Assembly: GCA_016195505.1 (NCBI GenBank)
Contig: JACPZN010000131.1
Location: forward strand, 1-9,694
Direction of reading: 5' to 3'
DNA: 9,694 nucleotides
Source of the DNA: Nitrospirota bacterium
Lineage (GTDB): Bacteria > Nitrospirota > Nitrospiria > Nitrospirales > Nitrospiraceae
The number at the start of each line of letters is the position of its first letter. Position 1 is the first letter of the stretch. Made by a program: the position numbers and the translations under genes. This document shows, one piece after another, positions 1 to 5,624 of the stretch. A model generated the notes under the pieces. That model was not told the DNA's origin. It worked only from the letters and a program-made list of their open reading frames with translations, and ran no database searches.

Positions 1-537
1 ATCCTGTTCATCTGCGGCGGAGCGTTTGTCGGATTGGAACAGATCATCGAACAGCGCCTTAATCGGAAGGCAATGGGATTCGGAGCTGAAATCCGTGGGC
101 GGAGCGAGATTCGCTTGGGCGATCTTTTGGCCAAGGTGCAGCCTGAGGATTTCCTCAAGTATGGTCTGATCCCGGAATTTGTCGGGCGATTGCCGGTTGT
201 AGCCACCTTGGAGGAATTGGACGAGCGGGCCTTGATCCGTATCCTCACGGAGCCGCGAAACGCCCTTACGAAGCAATATGAAAAGCTGTTGTCCTTTGAA
301 AAAGTGAAACTCAGATTCACGGAAGGAGCCTTGGGTGCGGTCGCCCGGAAAGCATACGCGCAGAAGACCGGCGCGCGTGGACTTCGGGCTATCTTGGAAG
401 AGGTTATGCTCGATGTCATGTACGACGCGCCCTCTCAGAAACAGATTATAGAAGTTATGATTACTGAGGATTCCATCTTCGGCAGGAACCCGCCGATTCG
501 TATCTTTGAACAAGACAAGGACGCCAAGAGCGCGTAA
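1..537 (+). CDS. clpX: ATP-dependent Clp protease ATP-binding subunit ClpX, C-terminal part (5' truncated by window edge)
   Basis: This is the C-terminal 178 residues of the AAA+ unfoldase that feeds substrates to ClpP in the cytoplasm. The reading frame is open from base 1 and begins with ILFICGGAF, a conserved ClpX stretch, so the true start lies outside the window. Visible landmarks, numbered from the first full codon, are the ClpP-docking loop as MGF (residues 25-27), the arginine-finger segment PEFVGRLPVV with Arg63, the NALTKQY segment, and sensor 2 GARGLR with Arg126 in the small AAA domain. The tail after the small domain is short, as usual for ClpX. The zinc-binding N domain and the Walker motifs are not in view. 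No lon gene follows, although one often does; two PilZ proteins come next. The identification is certain from extended similarity to ClpX as I know it. Confidence 0.97.
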   Translation: MLFICGGAFVGLEQIIEQRLNRKAMGFGAEIRGRSEIRLGDLLAKVQPEDFLKYGLIPEFVGRLPVVATLEELDERALIRILTEPRNALTKQYEKLLSFEKVKLRFTEGALGAVARKAYAQKTGARGLRAILEEVMLDVMYDAPSQKQIIEVMITEDSIFGRNPPIRIFEQDKDAKSA

Positions 538-550
538 TTTCAAACAAAAA

Positions 551-587
551 TGTGCAAGCTGCCCGTAAAAAAGAAGGGGCTTGCGCA
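551..587 (+). terminator. Hairpin just after clpX, possible transcription end
   Basis: A 9-bp stem (551-559 with 579-587, one G-U pair) is extended after a 2-base bulge by CCC/GGG (562-564 with 576-578) around an A-rich loop. It starts 13 bases after the clpX stop. No run of T follows, so it is not a canonical intrinsic terminator; it could be an mRNA 3'-end stabiliser or a Rho-dependent end. Confidence 0.35.
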
Positions 588-680
588 GGTCAACATCCCT
601 TGGCTTCTTTAGCCCATGCATTCTTGACAATTCTTTTCAACTGGCCCCATCCCTCTTCCTGCGGAACTCTTGGCTTTTCC

Positions 681-708
681 TCGACAATCGGAAACGCTGC
701 GCTATACT
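681..708 (+). promoter_or_regulatory. Candidate sigma-70-type promoter for the PilZ pair
   Basis: TCGACA (681-686) and TATACT (703-708) are separated by 16 bases. Transcription would start near 715, giving a leader of about 26 bases that contains the GGGAGG ribosome binding site of the first PilZ gene. Seen by eye only. Confidence 0.45.
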
Positions 709-740
709 TGCCATGTGCGAATCTGTTTCTGGGAGGACCT

Positions 741-1259
741 GTGAAATACCCCGTATCATCGAGTCTTCGTCATAAGGGGAAAGTCCTTGAACTTGATGCG
801 GCACGCGAAGTGGTGACCCTGTTAGGGATCAACGGGGACCCCATCGGGAGTCTGTCGTGGGACTTCGTGATTGATCAAATCCTCGCCTACCGCAAACTGC
901 CTGTTCAAAAAGAAGTCCGATCAGAACCACGCATTTCACTCGCGTTTCGCGTACGCTACAACACGCCGGAGGGACCGCGCTTTGAGAGTCGAGCGGGGGG
1001 CATCGGTGGAGGCGGCTTGTTTATCGAAAGCCAAGCGCCCCTGCCGATGGGGACTAAGCTGGCCATGGAGTTCTCACTTCCGGAAAAGCCCTCGGAATGG
1101 CTCCCTGCCAAAGGGATGGTGGCGTGGGTCTGTCCGAAAGCCGACCAATATACGTTTAGCCCAGGGATGGGGGTGCGGTTTACTGAAATCACCCAGGAAG
1201 TCCGCCAGCGGATTCTCGAGTTGGTGAAAACAGCCCAAGGTACGGGCCAGGCAGCCTAA
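741..1259 (+). CDS. PilZ-domain protein, first of a tandem pair
   Basis: This is a 172-residue soluble protein. A GTG start at 741 is chosen because GGGAGG (731-736) sits 4 bases upstream and because the protein then matches its neighbour in length and N-terminus (MK-PV); the frame stays open upstream to 552. Residues 1-58 form an N-terminal region I cannot name. Residues 60-165 look like a PilZ domain: R60-SEP-R64 fits the RxxxR c-di-GMP motif, VRY 71-73, GLFIES 92-97, and PGMGVRF 141-147 near the last strand. The second c-di-GMP motif, normally [D/N]xSxxG, reads GIGGGG (87-92), so its Asp/Asn and Ser are both Gly. PilZ proteins usually bind c-di-GMP and act on motility, polysaccharide or gene expression. 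Whether this one binds the nucleotide is uncertain. There is no signal peptide or membrane segment. Confidence 0.85.
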   Translation: MKYPVSSSLRHKGKVLELDAAREVVTLLGINGDPIGSLSWDFVIDQILAYRKLPVQKEVRSEPRISLAFRVRYNTPEGPRFESRAGGIGGGGLFIESQAPLPMGTKLAMEFSLPEKPSEWLPAKGMVAWVCPKADQYTFSPGMGVRFTEITQEVRQRILELVKTAQGTGQAA

Positions 1260-1308
1260 TTCTAGATCCTAGTCCATTCCACCTCTTCGAAGTATTTGGA
1301 TTGCCGAT

Positions 1309-1827
1309 ATGAAGCTTCCAGTCATCTTGACCGCAGGCCATCAAGGTAAATTCCTGGTCATCGACACCGAGCATGAAACGATCAACGTGCAAGACATGTT
1401 AGGGCACCTGTTGGGCAATATGCCCTGGGGGGCGATCATTGAACGAGTGCTCGCCAATGACGACGACGCCCGGTTTGCCCATTGCCGCACGCAGCCGCGA
1501 GCCCCGCTCGCGGTGAAAGTGCGCTATACCACTCCTGAAGGAAAGCAGTTCGATAGTTTAACCGGTGGAATAGGAGGAGGCGGACTCTTTATCGAGAGCG
1601 GCGCCCCGTTGGCTCCAGGGACAGAGCTCTCTGTCGAATTCGCGCTCCCTGATCAGCCCTGGGAAAAACTGAAAGCCAAAGCGAAGGTGATCTGGACCCG
1701 CAACAAGCCGGAACGTTACCTCTTGTTTCCCGGCATGGGAATCCAGTTCGTGGATATTGATAAGAAAGCGCAGGATCTGCTTGTGGAACTAGTCGAAGCT
1801 CTGAATCGGAGTCGAAACCCTTCTTGA
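1309..1827 (+). CDS. PilZ-domain protein, second of a tandem pair
   Basis: This 172-residue paralogue of the preceding protein aligns with it end to end without gaps, with about 70 identical residues by hand count. The ATG start has only a weak ribosome site (TTGGA). It lies 49 bases after the first gene's stop, so the two are probably co-transcribed. The same landmarks occur at the same positions: W40, R60-TQP-R64 (RxxxR), VRY 71-73, TPEG 75-78, GGIGGGGLFIES 86-97, and PGMG 141-144. The second PilZ motif is again GIGGGG instead of [D/N]xSxxG. The strongest conservation is in the PilZ core, while the first 58 residues and the last 12 diverge, which suggests different partners or inputs. The 3' end faces the HEAT lipoprotein gene. 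The function is inferred to be cyclic-di-GMP-related at most. Confidence 0.85.
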   Translation: MKLPVILTAGHQGKFLVIDTEHETINVQDMLGHLLGNMPWGAIIERVLANDDDARFAHCRTQPRAPLAVKVRYTTPEGKQFDSLTGGIGGGGLFIESGAPLAPGTELSVEFALPDQPWEKLKAKAKVIWTRNKPERYLLFPGMGIQFVDIDKKAQDLLVELVEALNRSRNPS

Positions 1828-1950
1828 ATCGATCGGGTCCTTTCCTGCCCAACGTTTGACGTCAAGACTACTGTCCCGCTGCACGATCGCCTCCATCTCA
1901 CCAGCCACTGATCCATTCCCCAAAAACCGAAGTCGATAGGCTGCTTCCGC
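1789..1950 (-). pseudogene. Out-of-frame continuation of the HEAT lipoprotein
   Basis: One base out of phase with the 1898-2410 frame, translation from 1950 down to a TAG at 1789-1791 reads AEAAYRLRFLG, then MEAIVQRD, then LDVKRWAGKDP. The D-x-x-x-D-V-K-R-x-A pattern matches the start of helix B in HEAT repeats and resembles the in-frame repeat at residues 123-133. The crossover must lie at or 3' of the TGA in this frame (1951-1953), most simply by one surplus base near 1951. The restored protein would be about 206 residues and would overlap the 3' end of the second PilZ gene by 39 bases. This is inference from reading, not from an alignment. Confidence 0.55.
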
Positions 1951-2410
1951 TCAAAAGATCCGCGAGAGAGGATGACAGCGTAGGCGTCCGCCCTACAGTA
2001 CCTAAGGCTTGAGCAGCTGCCCGACGCACAGAGGCATGGGGATCGCGCAGCAGCGTCACCAACTCTGTTTCCGCCTCTGCGCCCACCGCCGCTGAGAGCC
2101 ATCCCACACTTCTCGCTGCGGCTTCGCGCACCGTTGGATCAGAATCGTGCAGTGCACGAAACAAAAATGGTTCTGCCTTCTGGTCGCCAATTTTCCCCAA
2201 CGCCTCAGCAGCAGTCAGACGAATCGCTGTATCGCGATCACCCAGCAAGGTTATAAGCAGGTCTACGGTCGCTTGAGGTTCCAGCGTGGGAGTGTCCCGA
2301 TAACAGCCAGCGGTCAGAGCAATCAAACAGGTCAGCGATAACGTGAGAAGGAGCGATCTGGCTCTATGTAGAATCGTCGAAAGAGAAGACGGGACTGCTG
2401 TGAATCTCAC
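1898..2410 (-). CDS. HEAT-repeat lipoprotein, probably truncated by a frameshift
   Basis: The open frame gives 170 residues. Its GTG start (2408-2410) overlaps the tatA stop as GTGA, and no good ribosome site is visible, so translation is probably coupled to tatA. Residues 16-36 form a lipoprotein signal: Arg16 and Arg18, a hydrophobic run (LLLTLSLTCLIAL), and lipobox LTAGC with Cys36. Three HEAT/PBS-type repeats follow at about 48-76, 79-110 and 112-141, with the pattern L-D-x-x-V-R-x-x-A-A-x-A-L-G. Such repeats are protein-binding scaffolds; here they would be tethered to a membrane facing the periplasm. After residue 154 the HEAT pattern stops and a Ser-rich tail runs to the stop, while HEAT-like sequence resumes in the next frame (see the 1789-1950 entry). 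The gene is probably damaged, or the assembly has a one-base error. The binding partner is unknown. Confidence 0.8.
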   Translation of the reverse strand: MRFTAVPSSLSTILHRARSLLLTLSLTCLIALTAGCYRDTPTLEPQATVDLLITLLGDRDTAIRLTAAEALGKIGDQKAEPFLFRALHDSDPTVREAAARSVGWLSAAVGAEAETELVTLLRDPHASVRRAAAQALGTVGRTPTLSSSLADLLSGSSLSTSVFGEWISGW

Positions 2411-3210
2411 GCGGGTTTCGAGGGATCTTCTTGAGCGACCGGTATTTCTTTCGCCGCTTCAAGAGACTGTTGGATTTCTTTCTGGGCCGCATCCATTTCA
2501 GCCTGGATGGTGCGCATCGAAGGATCGACGCTGTTGCGGACATCAGCTACAGCCTGCCGGAACGTTTTCAGTACATCGCCCACGCCTTCGCCCAAACTCT
2601 GCATGTCTTCAGGAGATACACCCGCCGGAGATTGGGCGGCTTTAACCTTCAAAGCCGCTTGTTGGGCCTGGACGCGGGCCACAGCGTCTTTATTCACTAT
2701 CGCTGAAGGACGTTTCACCGCTGGCTTCGCTTGGGCTCCCGGTGGTAGAGGGGGATATTGCCCCCGGGCCATCGGAGAAGGAGCCGCAGTGCGCTCCTCC
2801 ATCGAAACCACATGCTGTGCTGGTGCAGCCGGTGACTCTCGGTGCGGGACAGTTCGCGATGTTTGGGGAGCCTGTGGTCCCACGTTGTAAAGCAACGAGG
2901 CCGTAGTACCTGGCGTCATCTCAGGGCCCGGAACATAAGGGACATTAGGCTTGGCGATTGCGGGTGCCACGCTCGTGGCTGGAGCCTGCGTCGCTGTGAC
3001 AATTGGCGGACCCTGAGCCGGTTGTGGCTGTGCGGTTTCCTGTTGGGTCTGAGCTGCGGCGGGTTGTGGGACTTCGTTGACTTCTTTCTTAAAGCCTTTC
3101 AGGGCCTTACCGACACCTTCGCCGATCTGCGGCAAGCGGCCGGCCCCGAAAATGATCAGCACGATGACCAGAATGATAATGAGCTCGGAAATACCCATCG
3201 TCCCGAACAT
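2407..3210 (-). CDS. tatA: TatA/E-family twin-arginine translocase protein with a very long C-terminal extension
   Basis: TatA forms the protein-conducting assembly of the Tat pathway, which exports folded proteins across the inner membrane. The ATG at 3208-3210 has GAGGTG (3216-3221) 5 bases upstream. Residues 1-46 are classical: a short N-terminus with Glu9, one transmembrane helix (10-21), the FG hinge (21-22), LPQIG, and an amphipathic helix ending GFKKEV. FG rather than the LGP of TatB points to TatA/E. Usual TatA proteins have 60-90 residues; this one has 267. Residues 47-170 are Pro/Ala/Gln-rich and probably disordered. Residues 173-192 and 200-255 look helical and contain a second copy of the amphipathic signature (206-224). 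No tatB or tatC is in the window. The HEAT lipoprotein start overlaps its stop. The TatA identity is firm; the tail's role is unknown. Confidence 0.92.
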   Translation of the reverse strand: MFGTMGISELIIILVIVLIIFGAGRLPQIGEGVGKALKGFKKEVNEVPQPAAAQTQQETAQPQPAQGPPIVTATQAPATSVAPAIAKPNVPYVPGPEMTPGTTASLLYNVGPQAPQTSRTVPHRESPAAPAQHVVSMEERTAAPSPMARGQYPPLPPGAQAKPAVKRPSAIVNKDAVARVQAQQAALKVKAAQSPAGVSPEDMQSLGEGVGDVLKTFRQAVADVRNSVDPSMRTIQAEMDAAQKEIQQSLEAAKEIPVAQEDPSKPA

Positions 3211-3242
3211 GTCCGCACCTCAGACCGAGAAAATTCTTTGAG

Positions 3243-3270
3243 CGTATGCTGATTCGCACAGAAGATTCAA
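3243..3270 (-). promoter_or_regulatory. Weak candidate promoter for tatA
   Basis: On the minus strand, TTGAAT (3265-3270) and CATACG (3243-3248) are 16 bases apart, about 33 bases before the tatA start. The -10 match is poor. A 6-bp hairpin with a 3-base loop (3281-3295) lies just upstream, between the peptidase stop and this site. Confidence 0.25.
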
Positions 3271-3337
3271 TCTAGCCGCCACACCGACGCGGTGTCAAGA
3301 AAGCGCTTGATGAAGTGGTTTAGGGATGCGATAGGGA

Positions 3338-4540
3338 TCAGAGTATAGCAATAATCTCGGTCTGGAGTGGTTGGCCGTACACCAGCGCTTCTCGATCCGA
3401 GACATATACATCCAGTTCGCTCCTGATCCCGAATTCCCCCGGAAGATAGATGCCAGGCTCAATGGAAAAACAGGTTCGCGGCATGAGCCGGCGACTATCC
3501 TGCGTCTCAAGGTTGTCGATGTTTGCCCCATTGCCATGGACTTCTTCCCCGATAGAGTGGCCGGTCCGGTGCATAAAGAAGTCGCCATAACCAGCCTCCC
3601 GAATCACGTTGCGGCAGACATCGTCGACTTCCCATCCAAAGGGAAACCGGCCTGAAGCCACTTGTTCACGGACAAACAACAGTGCCGCATCACGCCCTCG
3701 CCGGACCTGTTCAAAGACCGTACAGTGCTTGAGAGGCACCCGCTTCTCCGTATAGCCAGTCCAAGTAATGTCGCCATAGACAGACCCCGGCTCTGTCCGC
3801 TTGGCCCACAGATCGATTAACACCAAACTGTCTCGCGTAATCGGAGAGGAGCCGGATTCGACCGGACCATAATGCGGATCGGCGCTATGGGCATCGACTG
3901 CCACAATAGGAGCGCTGGACGTCGTCATCCCGGCGTCACGAATGCGCGAGAGAATAAACTGCTGCAGCCCGTATTCAGTCAACTCGCGTCCCTTCCCGAT
4001 CGACAAAGCGACATGCGCAAAGGCCTCGTCGACGATTTTCCGGAGCGCTGCCGTCGCGTAGCAATGCGATTCCAGTTGCTGGTCCGTCCAGACCGCTTCA
4101 AACTGTTGAACGAGATCGGCTGAGGTGACGACCTCAATCCCGAAACTTCGAATCAAATCGATCGTGCCGGCATCGACCCGTGACAGATAGGGAACAGCAT
4201 TGAGGGGCGAATACTGCATCGCGATGCGCCGCCGGCCTTCCAACAGCGACGACAATAACACGCGTTGCTGTTCCCACGACACATAATGCCGGTCATGCCC
4301 GGGCAAATCATCAAGCACGTGCGGTTCAATCCGGTGGACCAGCTTGACCGGTTCTCCCGAGGCCGGGATCCAATAATACCAACGCCGGGTGACATGCTGT
4401 GAAAGATCGAGGAGCAACACTCGATAGGCCAAGAGATCGCTTCTTCGAAAATCGTAGAAGAGCCAACCATCAAGCAAGTCCGACTCTCGGACCGCCTTTT
4501 GGATTGCGGCAATCCGCTCGTGATGCATGACTGTGCCCAT
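3338..4540 (-). CDS. M24-family metallopeptidase, Xaa-Pro aminopeptidase/dipeptidase type
   Basis: This is a cytosolic 400-residue enzyme of the pita-bread fold that would remove N-terminal residues preceding proline or split Xaa-Pro dipeptides. Residues 1-150 match a creatinase-type N-terminal domain and 155-395 the M24 catalytic domain. All five metal ligands are visible: D243 (LIDLWAK), D257 (YGDITW), H328 (RTGHSIG), E361 (SIEPG) and E375 (RSELDV). H223 in PHYGP fits the conserved substrate-binding His. The total length is normal for the family. The ATG at 4538-4540 has no Shine-Dalgarno sequence; a -10-like TAAGAT ends 9 bases before it, which suggests a leaderless message. It is transcribed away from the 4624 gene. 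Substrate preference (aminopeptidase P versus prolidase) cannot be settled by eye. Confidence 0.92.
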   Translation of the reverse strand: MGTVMHHERIAAIQKAVRESDLLDGWLFYDFRRSDLLAYRVLLLDLSQHVTRRWYYWIPASGEPVKLVHRIEPHVLDDLPGHDRHYVSWEQQRVLLSSLLEGRRRIAMQYSPLNAVPYLSRVDAGTIDLIRSFGIEVVTSADLVQQFEAVWTDQQLESHCYATAALRKIVDEAFAHVALSIGKGRELTEYGLQQFILSRIRDAGMTTSSAPIVAVDAHSADPHYGPVESGSSPITRDSLVLIDLWAKRTEPGSVYGDITWTGYTEKRVPLKHCTVFEQVRRGRDAALLFVREQVASGRFPFGWEVDDVCRNVIREAGYGDFFMHRTGHSIGEEVHGNGANIDNLETQDSRRLMPRTCFSIEPGIYLPGEFGIRSELDVYVSDREALVYGQPLQTEIIAIL

Positions 4541-4549
4541 AGGATCTGC

Positions 4550-4578
4550 ATCTTATCGTCGGGGTCGAGGGGCGTCAA
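4550..4578 (-). promoter_or_regulatory. Promoter of the M24 peptidase gene, probably leaderless
   Basis: Minus-strand TTGACG (4573-4578) and TAAGAT (4550-4555) are separated by exactly 17 bases. The predicted transcription start is about 3 bases before the ATG at 4540, leaving no room for a ribosome binding site. Confidence 0.55.
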
Positions 4579-4606
4579 TCAGGCGATAGGTCTCCCATGC
4601 ACGCCA

Positions 4607-4615
4607 TGCTACAAT
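4607..4615 (+). promoter_or_regulatory. Extended -10 element of the 4624 gene
   Basis: TGC followed by TACAAT (4610-4615) fits an extended -10 box. The ATG at 4624 lies 8 bases downstream, so transcription would begin within a few bases of the start codon. No clear -35 hexamer is seen at the right distance. Confidence 0.45.
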
Positions 4616-4623
4616 GCCGGCCT

Positions 4624-5094
4624 ATGGCTCCAGAGTCGCCCCCGGAATCCTCATCCCATCGTGTCACGTTGTTCTTCGGGCCGGAGCCAGTGGAGGGAGA
4701 ACCCGACTCGCTGGCCTGCGTATTCAATGTGAAGAAACGGAGCTGGAAAGCCGGAGTCCAGGTGTCCGTGGAAATCGGCATGGACCAACTGTCGGCCCTT
4801 AGTCACCAGATCCGACTTACCGATCGGCTCACACAGATATTGAGGACGCTTCCCTCGGAGGAACGTCCTCTTTATGAAGGACGCGTGGCGGATCTCTTTG
4901 CGCAGGCCGTGAGCCGGTGCAAGCTTGATCTTCGCCTACAATGCGGGCTGACCCCAGAGAATCAACGTATCCTGGCCAATGAATTGGCGATGGAACTGGA
5001 CAAGACCGTCATTGCTCGCTCGGAGTATGTCGTCGCCTACGTTTTGACGGAGCTGGATCTTGCTTCTGACCGCCCATCACCTTCATCTATTTAG
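4624..5094 (+). CDS. Hypothetical soluble protein, 156 residues
   Basis: I do not recognise this protein. The ATG at 4624 is preferred over an in-frame ATG at 4597 because the putative -10 box (4610-4615) lies between them. There is no ribosome site for either start. The protein has no signal peptide and no membrane segment. It opens with a Pro/Ser-rich stretch (1-12), then probable beta strands (13-19, 31-50) containing the short basic patch KKRSWK (37-42), then predominantly helical sequence (54-75, 78-103, 110-147) with cysteines at 32, 99 and 107. Acidic and basic residues are mixed throughout, as in a compact cytosolic protein. It diverges from the M24 peptidase across an 83-base gap and may share its regulation. 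The following gene has its own promoter, so this one may be monocistronic. Codon use looks like the neighbouring genes. Confidence 0.75.
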   Translation: MAPESPPESSSHRVTLFFGPEPVEGEPDSLACVFNVKKRSWKAGVQVSVEIGMDQLSALSHQIRLTDRLTQILRTLPSEERPLYEGRVADLFAQAVSRCKLDLRLQCGLTPENQRILANELAMELDKTVIARSEYVVAYVLTELDLASDRPSPSSI

Positions 5095-5114
5095 CTTCTT
5101 GCAACGGCAGGGGG

Positions 5115-5143
5115 TTTGCATTCATCGATGAATTTGTTATAAC
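5115..5143 (+). promoter_or_regulatory. Sigma-70-type promoter for the exported protein and C26 hydrolase
   Basis: TTTGCA (5115-5120) and TATAAC (5138-5143) are 17 bases apart. The start of transcription would be near 5150, giving a leader of about 65 bases before the GTG at 5216. Confidence 0.5.
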
Positions 5144-5215
5144 GCATCCCAGGACCACCACATGATCCTTTCGCATTCATCCAATCGTGCCCTGAAGAGG
5201 AAGGAGGCGCCTCAC

Positions 5216-5623
5216 GTGAAAACTAGTGGACTTTGCAGCAAACGCCCGCTCGTGACACTCATCATGGTCTTGACATTCTGTTCCATGATTGCGCTTCCAG
5301 CCTGGAGCCAGTCTTCGTCCTCTGACACGTCGCAAGGAACGGCATCTGGGGCCGGGATGCAAGCACTATCCGCTCTCTCTACCATCGTATACTTTCCCTT
5401 CAAGGGGGCGTTCGCTATTGGAGGAGGAATCGTCGGTGGCCTCGCTTATGCCTTCTCAGGCGGCAACGAACAGACGGCTAAAAGCATTTGGATCCCAAGC
5501 GTGTATGGAACCTACGTCATCACGCCCGAACACCTCACCGGCGATCGTGCGGTGCGTTTCTTCGGTGTTGCCGCCGACAGTGAAGGAGCGCCGGCCGCAT
5601 CTGCGTCTGAACCAGTCAAGTGA
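5216..5623 (+). CDS. Small exported hypothetical protein, glycine-rich
   Basis: This is a 135-residue precursor. A GTG start at 5216 is chosen over an in-frame ATG at 5162 because AAGGAGG (5201-5207) lies 8 bases upstream and because the protein then opens with a normal Sec signal peptide: a basic start, hydrophobic core LVTLIMVLTFCSMIAL, and likely cleavage after PAWSQ or just before it (about residue 31). The mature part has a Ser/Gly-rich linker, then a conserved-looking block with FPFKGAFAIGGGIVGG (a glycine-rich, possibly membrane-inserting segment), AKSIWIPSVYGTYV, and TPEHL. I recall similar small proteins with a GG-x-x-GG segment followed by GTYV-x-TPE in Nitrospira-like genomes, but I know of no function. 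It lies one base before the C26 hydrolase gene, implying co-translation. The cell location is inferred to be the periplasm or outer membrane. Confidence 0.8.
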   Translation: MKTSGLCSKRPLVTLIMVLTFCSMIALPAWSQSSSSDTSQGTASGAGMQALSALSTIVYFPFKGAFAIGGGIVGGLAYAFSGGNEQTAKSIWIPSVYGTYVITPEHLTGDRAVRFFGVAADSEGAPAASASEPVK

Positions 5624-5624
5624 T

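Noticed and set aside
1951..1957. Programmed +1 frameshifting, as in prfB, to explain the HEAT frame change
   Set aside because: The CTT-T-TGA arrangement puts the TGA in the new frame, so slipping on CTT would terminate rather than continue, and no Shine-Dalgarno stimulator is seen. A mutation or assembly error is simpler.
2343..3252. Several overlapping plus-strand open frames of 90-136 codons
   Set aside because: They are antisense to tatA and the start of the HEAT lipoprotein gene; the repetitive Ala/Pro/Gln codons of tatA keep the other strand open. Their products have no recognisable domains.
3281..3295. 6-bp hairpin with 3-base loop between the M24 peptidase and tatA as a terminator
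   Set aside because: The stem is perfect but short and has no T run in either direction. It is mentioned only in the tatA promoter entry.
4678..4698. GPEPVEG peptide, reminiscent of REP-type repeats that encode PEPVEG when read in frame
   Set aside because: It occurs once, differs from the usual repeat at several of 18 bases, and forms no hairpin with a partner copy. Probably coincidence.
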